From contig QWDQ01000006.1 of NCBI GenBank assembly GCA_003868215.1, positions 310,001 to 374,000 on the forward strand: a DNA stretch of 64,000 bases, in the 5' to 3' direction. The translations under genes and the position numbers were made by a program. Position 1 is the first letter of the stretch, and each line of letters opens with the position of its first letter. This document shows, one piece after another, positions 31,401 through 42,190 of this stretch. The notes under the pieces were generated by a model. It was not told where the DNA came from and searched no databases. It was given only the letters and a program-made list of their open reading frames with translations. The DNA is from Pseudophaeomoniella oleicola. Taxonomy: Eukaryota > Ascomycota > Eurotiomycetes > Phaeomoniellales > Phaeomoniellaceae.

Positions 31401-31750
31401 TCATTTGCGCGCATGAAAGCTCGTTCGAATTCGTTCAAAACGGTCTTGAGAACGTCGACGTAAAGACCTTGAGCGTCATCTTCCTCATCTACTTGCGCAG
31501 CAACGAAGCCAATGTATCGAGCCACGAGCTCGGGTACCGATGATGGCTCATCGTCCTGTGCTAGTTCGTCGGTTGGATCTGGTAGAGATGCATTGAAGGC
31601 GTCTTTAAGCTGCGACGCTTGAAAGTGGAAAGATGTCGGAACGAGGAGAGAGTATTCGAGAGCCCCATGGGACAATGTCAGGGGTCGGAGATTTTGTGAT
31701 GAGCGTGGAGTGTGTACGCCCGTCTGCGGGCCTGTTCCTGAGCCGTACAT
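25417..31750 (-). CDS. FAS1: Fatty acid synthase beta subunit
   Basis: Predicted 2093 residues, the usual length for fungal FAS beta. Exons 31750-25958 and 25905-25417; the 52-bp intron has donor GTGAGT, branch ACTGAC and acceptor TAG, joining QYVCAGD to [10 protein letters not shown]. It forms the domes of the cytosolic alpha6beta6 synthase. Visible domains in order: acetyl transferase ([13 protein letters not shown], Ser near residue 284), FMN-dependent enoyl reductase ([29 protein letters not shown]), the dehydratase region ([16 protein letters not shown]) and the malonyl/palmitoyl transferase ([31 protein letters not shown] near residue 1830). The start [19 protein letters not shown] is the expected N-terminus. 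A likely 63-bp intron lies in its 5' untranslated region. It is divergent from FAS2. Confidence 0.97.
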
Positions 31751-31785
31751 TGTGGTGCTCTTTCAACGAGAATCAAAATCTTTTG

Positions 31786-31848
31786 CTGTAAAATTGCTAG
31801 ATCGATCAGCACATTCCGCAGAGCATCGTGAACGAAACCAGCACGTAC
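31786..31848 (-). other. Probable intron in the 5' untranslated region of FAS1
   Basis: On the minus strand the 63 bp begin GTACGT, contain branch-like GTGCTGATC and end TTTTACAG, 35 bases before the FAS1 ATG. All three signals are stronger than chance, but no transcript evidence is available. Confidence 0.55.
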
Positions 31849-32904
31849 CAAAAAGAGTCTAAGGTCTGGACGGTAAGCAAGTCAATGCCACCTCGATATA
31901 AGAGAGCGGTCGAGGGGAGTTCAACCGCTGTCCGGAGAGGAAGTTTGCGCTTGGAGTGACGAAATGTAAGGGATAGACTCCAAGAGCAAGGAGTCGGATC
32001 GAGAAGATATTAGCTGTTAGACAATCCAATGCTCCCGTAAAGATGAACAAATGTGGTGCGCAAAGGGAAGGGCCAGAGGGTATTTGATCAATTGTGATTC
32101 GAAGAAGTGAGAAGCGTCAAGACAGGTATAGGTATGTAAATTTGGTTGAAAGGGTGGGTAGTCAAAATGGTGCTGAAGTGGTGCCTGAACCCTTTTTTAC
32201 TTGGACCATCAACAACACATGAACAATTGGATGACGAGGGCTCCGTGGTTACGACTCCATTACTATCTAAGCTGTTTCTTTCCTTAAGTATTCTATCCTA
32301 ACAACGAGGAGCACGCTGTGAAACGGACCCCGAATGTATGTACATTTCCTCTTGACGAGGGTCCTGTATAGCAACTTGGTTCAAACGTTTTTCGAGCGGT
32401 TGGTTCGAAGATTTCCCGATTAAGGACCAAGCTTCCCCCAAACCAAAATCGTTGAGCGTGACGCCAACGCTTAGATCGGGTTTAGAGGATCGACTGCATA
32501 CACGGCATTACCTGTATATTACCACTATTACCACCGAAATACCACTTAGTACACCAAGAAGCTTCAAGGCATATACCGGGTGGGGAAACAAGTGCCATGA
32601 ACCACAGTTCGACAGTAGGTAAGCAGTAAGGTATCTGATATAAGCATACACAATACTCAAAGCACCTCCTGTTACCACCAGCTGCCTTAGAGAGTGGTGC
32701 CACAGGAAGGAGGTATCACCATGATATGATCATCATGGAGAGGTGGACCGTATGGATCATTTCAGAGCCTCCATGATTCTACTATGTATGGACACAAGAC
32801 AGAGCAGAAAAAGAATACAAGATGAAATTGCACTGGATCGAATGACATCGATGGGTGGTTCCATTCTCCTTACTATGACAAATTCACTCTATGATGTACA
32901 TACA

Positions 32905-32916
32905 TACTACGTAGTA
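32905..32916. repeat. Perfect 12-bp palindrome TACTACGTAGTA, copy 4
   Basis: Same 12-mer as at 6338, 6748 and 9446, here near the middle of the FAS1-FAS2 interval. Confidence 0.8.
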
Positions 32917-34092
32917 GGTAATGTCTCCATGTTGATTCCCTCAGGGTATTGTACTTAAGCTACTATGCCTCTTCTTCAGCTGATCATCTGTTACATGATA
33001 GCCTGCCATGCTGCCTGAAAATGAAGTCAACCATAGTAGTGGGTTATATCCATAGAAAAAGGGGAACAAACTAGGTACGTTGAATGAGTATCCGGTGGAC
33101 CGGATGGTATTAGAAGTGTGCCCGGTAATGAGCAACACGACGAAGATACGAAATCAATACTCAGGATTACCAGATCCTAATACACCAACTAGTTTCCCTT
33201 ACCCCAGCAGATATCAATAGGCGTCCCACTGGGAAGCTTAATCCCTGCAAAGGATTTGTCTCGGTCGCTCACATCGCTCAACCATGGCATAGAACATACT
33301 GAGGGAGGCGTGGAATAAGTTTTGGAGGGGCAACCGAAGCCTTTGGATGACCGCTCAGGGTGTATCAAGCAACGCTATCAAGGCAAAAAGCCACTGTGAC
33401 AATTGTTGTATTTGGCTGCCTGGGTCTCCAATGGTTGTTGAAGGAGCATTGGAAAGTTGAGAAACTTTTGTAGAGATCGATCTCCAAATTCACCGTCCCC
33501 CTGCCTAGGCTGCCAGGCCCAATTGCTCGGCTTTTTATTGTTGAAGCTCGCAAAACCAAAAGGCAATTAATTACTTCTTCTGTAAATTATCTCTTCACCG
33601 GCGTACATAGTAGACACAGGATAAGAGGAACTACCCGGTTTGCAAGTTGTGGAGCAGACAACTACTGCACCGTCTCCTTCTAACATAACATAATTTGAGG
33701 CGCAGATCAACATTCTGCCAAAAAAAGGTTGTTCCCAACGAACCTCTCTCCGCATCCTTATTCATCACAATACATCACACCCTACTGTTGTCTCAATCCT
33801 AGACAGCAGACCAGATACAAGGAGCGCCATATTCTGCCTGTTTGTCTTCTTTGCACAATTCATCTTTACCGAGTCTCTCCTTTGAGAACTCAGCGGGCGC
33901 TTTTTTCCCTCACGATATCCAGTCGGCGCCATTTTGATTCGAGACTCCCAGATTGACCTTTGCTCTACACGAGGTGCTCTGATTCAGTTCATTCAGCATC
34001 CTGATCACATGGTTTGGAAGGTAGAGATATCTTGTCCTTGAAAAACACCCTATTCTCTCTCAACCGCGCCGTGACAGTCAAGATTCTTCACC

Positions 34093-37000
34093 ATGCGCCC
34101 AGAAGTCGAACAAGAACTCGCCCACACGCTCCTTGTGGAGTTACTGGCATATCAATTCGCCTCGCCTGTAAGATGGATCGAGACCCAGGATGTGGTTCTC
34201 GAAACCAATCGTACGGAAAGAATTGTCGAAATTGGTCCTGCTGACACGTTGGGTGGTATGGCCAAAAGGACGATTGCATCCAAGTATGAAGCATATGATG
34301 CTGCAACATCAGTACAAAGACAAGTCTTGGCATACAACAAGGATGCTAGAGAAATCTACTACGATGTCGAGCCTGAAGAAGATGAGCCTGCCCCTGCAGC
34401 GCCAGCCGGTGATGCTGCTTCAGGCGCTGCTCCTGCCGCGCCAGCTGCAGTAGCAGCAGCTCCTCCACCGCCAAGCGCAGGCCCTGCAGCAGCTGTAGAA
34501 GACGTACCAGTACAAGCAGTCGATATCTTACGAGTCCTCGTTGCGCAGAAGCTAAAGAAGGGTTTGAACGACATACCATTAACGAAGGCCATTAAGGACC
34601 TTGTAGGAGGTGAGTTGCTCCTGTTCAGTGTACCTTGGCAATTAGATTAACCCCATGCAGGTAAATCTACTCTGCAGAACGAGATTCTCGGTGACCTCGG
34701 AAAGGAATTCGGTTCTACTCCGGAGAAACCTGAAGATACACCCCTGGATGAGCTAGGTGCATCCATGCAAGCGACTTTTAATGGCCAACTTGGCAAGCAG
34801 TCTTCATCGCTCATTGCAAGATTGGTCTCTTCCAAAATGCCCGGTGGATTTAATAACACCTCCGTGCGTAAGTATCTCGAGACAAGATTTGGACTTGGCT
34901 CTGGGAGGCAGGATGGCGTCCTGCTGCTGGCATTGACAATGGAGCCGCCGTCACGGTTGGGTTCGGAGACTGACGCAAAAGCGTATCTGGATGGCGTCGC
35001 AAACAAGTATGCTGCATCGGCTGGCATCAACCTTTCTGCACCAGCTGCCGCGGGCGGTGCTGCTGCGGGAGGTGGTGGTATGATGATGGATCCTGCTGCC
35101 ATCGACGCATTGACCAAGGATCAACGAGCCTTGTTCAAGCAGCAATTAGAGCTGTTTGCGCGATACCTAAAGATTGACTTACGGTCTGGTGACAAGGCCT
35201 TTGTCAATTCCCAATTATCACAGAAGGCCCTTCAAGCACAGCTCGACCTTTGGAACACTGAACATGGCGAGTTCTATGCCTCTGGGATCGAACCTTCTTT
35301 CACACCACTGAAGGCACGTATATATGATTCATCGTGGAACTGGGCTCGTCAGGATGCACTCAGCATGTACTACGATATCATTTTCGGGCGGCTCAAGGCT
35401 GTCGACCGGGAAATCGTCAGTCAATGCATCCGAATCATGAACCGTTCTAACCCTCTACTTCTCGACTTCATGCAATATCACATCGATAATTGTCCGACAG
35501 AGAGAGGCGAGACGTATGCTCTGGCCAAAGAGCTTGGCCAACAGCTTATTGAGAACTGCAGAGATGTTCTGGGTATCGCGCCTGTATACAAAGATGTCGC
35601 CGTCCCTACTGGACCTCAAACAACCATTGACGCACGGGGCAACATGAATTACCAGGAGACCCCAAGAGCTAGCGCACGAAAGCTAGAGCACTACGTCCGT
35701 GAAATGGCTGAAGGAGGCAAGATCTCCGAATACAGCAACCGAACGAAGGTGCAGAATGACCTTCGTGCTGTTTACAAGCTCATTCGCAAGCAACACAAGT
35801 TGTCGAAGACCTCTCAAATGCAGTTCAATACACTTTACAAAGATGTGATCCGTGCTCTTTCCATGAATGAGTCGCAGATCATGCCCCAAGATAACGGCAA
35901 CGGTAAGAAGGGCAAACAAGGTCGCAACGGTCTCCGATCTTCCCGGGACTTGAAGCCTGGCAAGGTGGAGACCATTCCCTTCCTCCATCTCAAGCGCAAG
36001 GACGATCATGGGTGGGAGTACAGTAAGAAATTAACTGGTGTATACCTTGAGGGGCTCGAGAATGCTGCTAAGAACGGCATTACTTTCCAAGGCAAGAACG
36101 CTTTGATGACCGGTGCTGGGGCCGGATCTATTGGTGCCGAAGTTTTGCAGGGTCTTATCAGCGGTGGTGCCAAGGTCATCGTTACCACCAGTCGCTTCTC
36201 TCGAGAGGTAACAGAGTACTACCAATCCATGTACGCGAGGTATGGCGGTCGTGGCTCGCAACTTGTTGTCGTTCCTTTCAATCAAGGCAGCAAGCAAGAT
36301 GTGGAAGCTCTGATCGACTACATTTACGATATCAAGAAGGGTCTGGGCTGGGATTTGGATTTCATTGTGCCATTCGCCGCCATCCCTGAGAACGGTCGTG
36401 AGATCGATAGCATTGACTCGAAATCCGAGCTGGCTCATCGTATTATGTTAACGAATTTGATCCGCATGTTGGGTGTTATCAAGACCCAAAAGGCGGAGCG
36501 TGGATTTATTACTCGACCTGCTCAAGTTATTCTTCCTCTGTCTCCTAATCACGGCACATTTGGTAATGATGGTTTATACTCAGAATCGAAGCTTGGTCTG
36601 GAGACATTGTTCAACAGATGGCATTCGGAGAGTTGGGGTGATTATCTCACCGTCTGTGGAGCTGTCATTGGCTGGACGCGCGGGACCGGTTTGATGAGTG
36701 GTAACAATGTTGTTGCTGAAGGCGTCGAAAAGCTCGGCGTGCGCACATTCTCTCAGCAGGAAATGGCCTTCAACTTATTGGGCTTGATGTCGCCAGAGAT
36801 CGTTAACCTCTGCCAAGTTGAGCCAGTGTTTGCCGACCTCAACGGAGGATTGCAATTCATCCCTGACCTGAAAGATCTTATGACCAGACTGCGCAAGGAT
36901 CTCATGGAAACTAGCGCCGTCCGCTCTGCCGTCACCAAGGAGACCGCTATCGAAAACAAGATCGTCAATGGCGAAGACAGCGAAGCTCTTTACAAGAAAG

Positions 37001-39772
37001 TTACAATTGAGCCAAGAGCTAATCTCAAGTTTCAATTCCCTGAGTTGCCTGATTGGAAGAACGACATCGAGCCGCTCAATGCTGATCTTAAGGACATGGT
37101 TAATCTCGACAAGGTCGTTGTTGTTACCGGTTTTGCCGAGATTGGTCCCTGGGGTAACTCGCGGACTCGTTGGGAGATGGAGGCCTATGGACAATTTTCC
37201 CTGGAAGGATGCGTAGAGATGGCATGGCTCATGGGACTGATCAAGAACCACAATGGGCCATTGAAGGGCAAGTCATACTCCGGTTGGGTCGATGCTAAGT
37301 CGGGAGAGCCTGTCGATGATAAAGATGTTAAGGCCAAATATGAAAGCTTCATTCTGGAACACTCGGGTATTCGCCTCATCGAACCCGAACTCTTCAACGG
37401 TTACGATCCGAACAAAAAGCAACTTCTTCAAGAGGTTCAAATTGAGGAAGATCTAGAACCGTTCGAGGCGTCAAAGGAAACGGCGGAAGAGTTCAAGCGT
37501 GAGCATGGCGACAAGGTTGAGATCTTTGAATTGGAATCTGGCGAATACACTGTTCGATTGAGGAAGGGTGCAACTCTCCTCATCCCGAAGGCTCTCAAAT
37601 TTGACCGCTTCGTTGCAGGACAAATCCCAACTGGATGGGACGCCAAAAAATACGGTATTCCTGACGACATTGTTGAACAGGTCGATCAAGTCACCCTTTT
37701 CGTGTTGGTTTGCGTTGCGGAGTCACTGCTGTCCGCTGGTATCACCGACCCTTACGAATTCTACAAATATGTACATCTTTCCGAGGTTGGTAATTGTGTT
37801 GGTTCGGGTATCGGTGGTACCACTGCTCTGCGTGGAATGTACAAGGACCGATATCTGGATAGACCTGTCCAAAAGGATATCCTGCAGGAGTCCTTTATCA
37901 ACACCATGGCCGCGTGGGTCAACATGTTGTTGCTCTCGTCAACTGGTCCTATCAAGACGCCCGTAGGTGCTTGCGCTACCGCCGTCGAATCTGTTGATAT
38001 TGGGTACGAGACCATCGTCGAAGGCAAGGCCAGAGTCTGCATCGTTGGCGGTTTCGATGATTTCCAAGAAGAAGGATCCTACGAATTTGCTAACATGAAG
38101 GCAACTTCAAATGCAGAAGACGAAGTCGCCCACGGGCGTACACCTAAAGAGATGTCCCGACCTACCACTACTACTCGTAACGGTTTCATGGAATCTCAAG
38201 GATGTGGTACACAGATTCTCATGACAGCACAGCTTGCGTTGGACATGGGTGTACCGATCTATGCCATCATTGGTCTCACCACTACTGCCACCGATAAGAT
38301 TGGTCGCTCAGTCCCTGCTCCCGGTAAAGGTGTCCTTACAACAGCTAGGGAGAATCCTGGTAAATTCCCTTCGCCTCTGCTTGATATCAAATACCGCAAG
38401 CGGCAACTTGATCTGCGCAGAAGGCAGATCAAAGATTGGCAAGAATCCGAGCTGCTTTATCTTCAGGAAGAAGTTGAGGCCGTAAAGGCTCAGGCTGGAT
38501 TTGGCTTCAACGAAGCTGAATATATGCAGGAGCGTGCAGAACACATCCAGCGTGAAGCCATCCGCCAAGAAAAGGAAGCTCAATTCAGCTTGGGTAACAA
38601 TTTCTGGAAACAAGATTCTCGTATAGCTCCTCTACGCGGTGCTCTTGCTACCTGGGGTCTTACTATCGATGATCTTGATGTCGCATCTTTCCACGGTACC
38701 TCTACCGTGGCCAACGATAAGAATGAGTCTGACGTCATCTGCCAACAAATGAAGCACCTTGGCCGCAAGAAGGGGAATGCCCTTCTCAGTATTTTCCAGA
38801 AGTATCTCACTGGTCATCCCAAGGGTGCAGCTGGTGCATGGATGATGAACGGTTGTATCCAGGTCTTGAACTCTGGTCTTGTTCCAGGAAACAGAAATGC
38901 CGACAATGTTGACCAAGTTATGGAGAAGTTCGACTACATTGTTTATCCAAGTCGAACCATCCAAACCGATGGTATCAAGGCCTTCTCCGTTACCTCTTTC
39001 GGTTTCGGCCAGAAGGGTGCTCAAGCGATCGGTATCCATCCGAAGTACCTCTACGCGAGTCTTGATCAGGCCACCTTCCAGAGATATAAGACTAAAGTCG
39101 AAGCACGTCAAAAGAAGGCCTACAGATACTTCCATAATGGTCTCATCAACAACACTCTCTTCGTCGCCAAGACACATTCTCCATATGCTGACAACCTCGA
39201 AACTAAGGTGTTCCTCAACCCTGACTCCCGCGTTACGGCAGACAAGAAGACAGCTGAGCTCACATTTACTGGCGTTACTCCTGCAAAGCCGGTGGACTCC
39301 AAGACAGAAGAAACAAAAGCTTTGCTTGAGTCCCTTGCTAAGGCAGCAGCCTCAGGGGAATCGAAAATCGGTGTTGACGTTGAAGATATCAAAGCCATCA
39401 ATGTTGAGAATGAAACCTTTGTGAAGAGAAATTTTACTTCGAAGGAGCAGGAATACTGTAATAAGGCCGCGAATCCACAAGCCAGCTATGCTGGTCGTTG
39501 GTCTGCTAAGGAGGCCGTCTTCAAGAGTCTAGGTGTTTCTAGCAAAGGAGCAGGTGCCCCTCTTTCGGACATCGAAATTGGAAGTGATGAGAATGGAGCA
39601 CCAATAGTTCAGGTCAGTTATTCTTTTCTGTCCATGTGATCGATTACTAATTTGGAAACAGTTGCACGGAGAAGCTGCTTCAGCGGCCAAGCAAGCTGGT
39701 GTAAAGACTGTCAATGTCAGCATCAGCCACAGTGATACTCAAGCCATCGCTGTCGCCGTCTCTAAAGCTTGA
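34093..39772 (+). CDS. FAS2: Fatty acid synthase alpha subunit
   Basis: Predicted 1859 residues, typical for fungal FAS alpha. Exons 34093-34609, 34661-39612, 39662-39772; introns of 51 bp and 49 bp. Domains in order: part of the malonyl/palmitoyl transferase at the N-terminus; an Ala/Pro-rich linker (about residues 97-138); the acyl carrier protein, with the phosphopantetheine Ser of [10 protein letters not shown] near residue 175; ketoreductase ([17 protein letters not shown], near 650); ketosynthase with active Cys in [11 protein letters not shown] near 1277 and His-containing [10 protein letters not shown]; and the C-terminal phosphopantetheinyl transferase ([23 protein letters not shown], near 1740-1860). 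The last exon supplies [14 protein letters not shown]...VAVSKA. Intron 1 interrupts a Gly codon two codons before the modified Ser. The start has a good context (ttcaccATGCG). Confidence 0.97.
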
Positions 39773-40298
39773 AGTTACAATGTGTAGCAAATGTTTGACT
39801 AATCAGCTGTGTACATCTGTTGGGCCGGAGGATCTGCATTTTTCACTTTGCTAGCCAGATCGTATGGCAATGGCGTTCATAAGGGCATGTTTTCGAGATT
39901 TCAATCGTGAATTGGCCTGCTTTTCTTAGACATGGCAGAGGAGGATCCTCTGTTTTGCGATGCTACAGCAGCATCGGGATCATCATTATCATGATGACCA
40001 AAAACCTTACCCACTAGGTAGATCGATAGATACTCCCAGGCAGATCTCGCTCGAGGGTTTGGGCATGAGGAAATGTCTGAGGCAGATATAATGAACAGCA
40101 TTTTCATGTTTTCATCTGTTCTGATACCCACAACGAAACTATGCACACATGGGAAAACAGACAGAAATAGAATTCTGTAATATCAGCATTGCTCTAACCG
40201 TGCATAGGTATGCAAGTGGAAGATATATACACAACATGCAACGGATAAACCCCCAACTCCCTCATTTCCATTTCTTTCGTCGAATAAACTTCTTAGCC

Positions 40299-40345
<47 letters not shown>

Positions 40346-40347
40346 TC
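40299..40347. repeat. (CTTT)n microsatellite
   Basis: About twelve uninterrupted tandem CTTT units. Confidence 0.9.
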
Positions 40348-40619
40348 CTTGCTTCCGTCTTCGTTTCATCTCGTCTGCTTCTCTGCCCGCCTCTGATGGC
40401 CTGTTTTCATCAAAATAGCAATAGCCGGCTAGAGTTGGGCGGCGTACTAACTTTTACTTATCCTATAGTTTGAATCGGATGGCATGGTGGAGGAGGAAAA
40501 ACGAGGAGATGGCGGAAGCGATTGAGATTGTCTTATTCTCTTTTCGTAATTTTATTGATCTATTATTCGTTGATATGGACGGACCACCATAATGCCTGTC
40601 CATCTGTGGCCCTTTTTTT

Positions 40620-40650
40620 CTCTTCTTCTTCTTCTTCTTCTTCTTCTTCT
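40620..40650. repeat. (TTC)n microsatellite
   Basis: About ten tandem TTC units, followed by short CATC and CAGC arrays up to about 40699. Confidence 0.9.
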
Positions 40651-40736
40651 CGTCACTCCGGCCATCCATCCATACATCCAGCCAGCCAGCCAGAGCATCC
40701 ACTCGAAAACGATATACCAACGCCCGGGGTCATTCT

Positions 40737-41745
40737 TCAGCTGATTCTACCTTGCAACGGACCCGATCCTCTCGAGCTGAAGATGCCCATGATGCCGAAA
40801 CCGACGTAGAATAAAGCGAGAGGGTAGGCGACAAGTCCCCTCATGCCTCGCATTCGTCCTACACTCACGAAGATGCCGCTGCTGCTGAATGTGGACCATG
40901 CGACAGCGAGGGAGGTGAGGATGTAGCCCAGCAGCGAGTCCATAGGGAGCAGGATGCCGAACAATGCGGTGAAGGTGAGGGGGAGGAAGCAGTACCCCAG
41001 AACGGATGCTGAGCGGGAGTATGTGAGGGTTGATGAGAAGTGACCGCCCGCTTGTCCGGAGACATCGGCTCCGTGGCCATGGCTCATTGTCGTTGGGTCT
41101 GGGGCAACTGCAACATTGGCGTCGTCGCCGACAGGTGTCATGAGAGAGAATATCAGGTGTAATGCTAGAGAGCCAAAGAGGGCGATTCCATATATGTAGC
41201 CGTAGAAGAATTTGCCGGAGAGCGCAAGGAAAGTGCCGTATAAGATTAAAAAGAGAAGTGCGCCGTAGAGGTCGCTGTCATCCATTATGTGTGGGGATGG
41301 TATCGTGAGCGGGTTGAGTACAGTGAGTGTCTAATATGCCGTACGGTTAGAAACTGACGGTGAGAAAGCAGTGAATGGCTGAGGGGTATGCTGTCGGTCT
41401 TACCTTTGTGCGAATGTGTTCGAAATTCACACCCAGCTCCTCCAGCAAAGGCGGTTCGCCATCGTACCCTTCCGTCCCAAAAGCTGCCAACCAACCCGTT
41501 CTCAGTCCACCTTGTTCACCCATACGTCCACTGACGCCTGCTGCTGCCCCAAATCCTGCTGCGCCCCCTCCATAGCTGGGATATGCGCTTGCTATATTAC
41601 CAGGTGAGGCACCGTAGCCGCCGTAGGAAGCTTGAGATGGGGTTGTGTGGCCTGAGACTGGCGTTCCGTATGACGAAGGGTAGAACTGCAGGTTTTGAGC
41701 GGATTGCTGTTGAGGGGTATATTGGGATTGGTAGAATTGGGCCAT
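40737..41745 (-). CDS. YIP1: Yip1-family membrane protein (Rab/Ypt-interacting)
   Basis: Predicted 311 residues. Exons 41745-41404 and 41330-40737; the 73-bp intron (donor GTAAGA, acceptor TAG) joins FEHIRTK to TLTVLNPLTIPSPHIMDDSDL. The junction recreates the KTLTVLNP motif characteristic of Yip1. The N-terminal cytosolic half is Gln, Gly, Ser and Tyr-rich (MAQFYQSQYTPQQQ...). The C-terminal half has five hydrophobic spans beginning DLYGALLFLILYGTFLAL. Yip1 works with Ypt1/Ypt31 in ER-to-Golgi vesicle formation. An in-frame upstream Met at 41784 exists, but MAQFY at 41745 matches usual Yip1 starts. A low-complexity loop (DPTTMSHGHGADVSGQ) lies between spans 2 and 3. Confidence 0.92.
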
Positions 41746-42190
41746 GGTTGGCCAACGCGGATGGTTGAACCCTTGTCGTTGCACTCTATGACTGACCGCT
41801 TTATGTCGGACCGCTATTATAACGTAAAGTCTTCTGGAAACCGTTGCGCATGAGCGTCTTTAAGCAATCTTACACGTGGTATCTTCGAGGTAAGATGATC
41901 TTGGATGCGCTGCCTGGGATGAGGAACACAATATACAAATACGTGGTGCGGAGAGAATGCGACCTCCGATTGGCGCTTGGGCGACCGGTTATTACTTAAT
42001 ATTCACATCGTACAACAAGTTATCTAATCAAGTCATACTGCTACCAATGGTCATGCAGACTCTGATAACGAAAATTACCAGAGGATGTGCTTACAAACAT
42101 TCTAGAGGTCTTGTAGTCTGAGTCCAACGATTCCAGATTGTGAGACGCTTTCACGAAGCCTAGCTAATCTCGCTCTAATGTACAAATGTA
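41746..42190. other. Intergenic between YIP1 start and SAM50 stop
   Basis: 445 bp holding the YIP1 promoter and the SAM50 3' flank. Nothing else recognised. Confidence 0.5.

Larger units (their letters stand above)
31751..34092. promoter_or_regulatory. 2.3 kb divergent regulatory region between FAS1 and FAS2
   Basis: Separates the two outward-facing FAS start codons and so should contain both promoters and leaders. Open frames inside are short and featureless. It contains the 5'-leader intron of FAS1 and the fourth copy of the TACTACGTAGTA palindrome. The stretch just before FAS2 is pyrimidine-rich. No specific factor site can be proved. Confidence 0.6.
39773..40736. other. Convergent 3' intergenic region, FAS2 / YIP1, with microsatellites
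   Basis: Holds the FAS2 and YIP1 3' flanks. Strongly pyrimidine-biased in the right half, with (CTTT)n and (TTC)n tracts. No gene recognised. Confidence 0.5.

Noticed and set aside
34359-34592. Ala/Leu-rich minus-strand frames opposite the FAS2 linker
   Set aside because: Reverse complement of the Ala/Pro linker of FAS2; repetitive codons keep several frames open.
40299-40720. Possible CRISPR-like or tandem-repeat locus in the pyrimidine-rich interval
   Set aside because: Only simple tetra- and trinucleotide microsatellites; no spacer-repeat structure, and the organism is a eukaryote.
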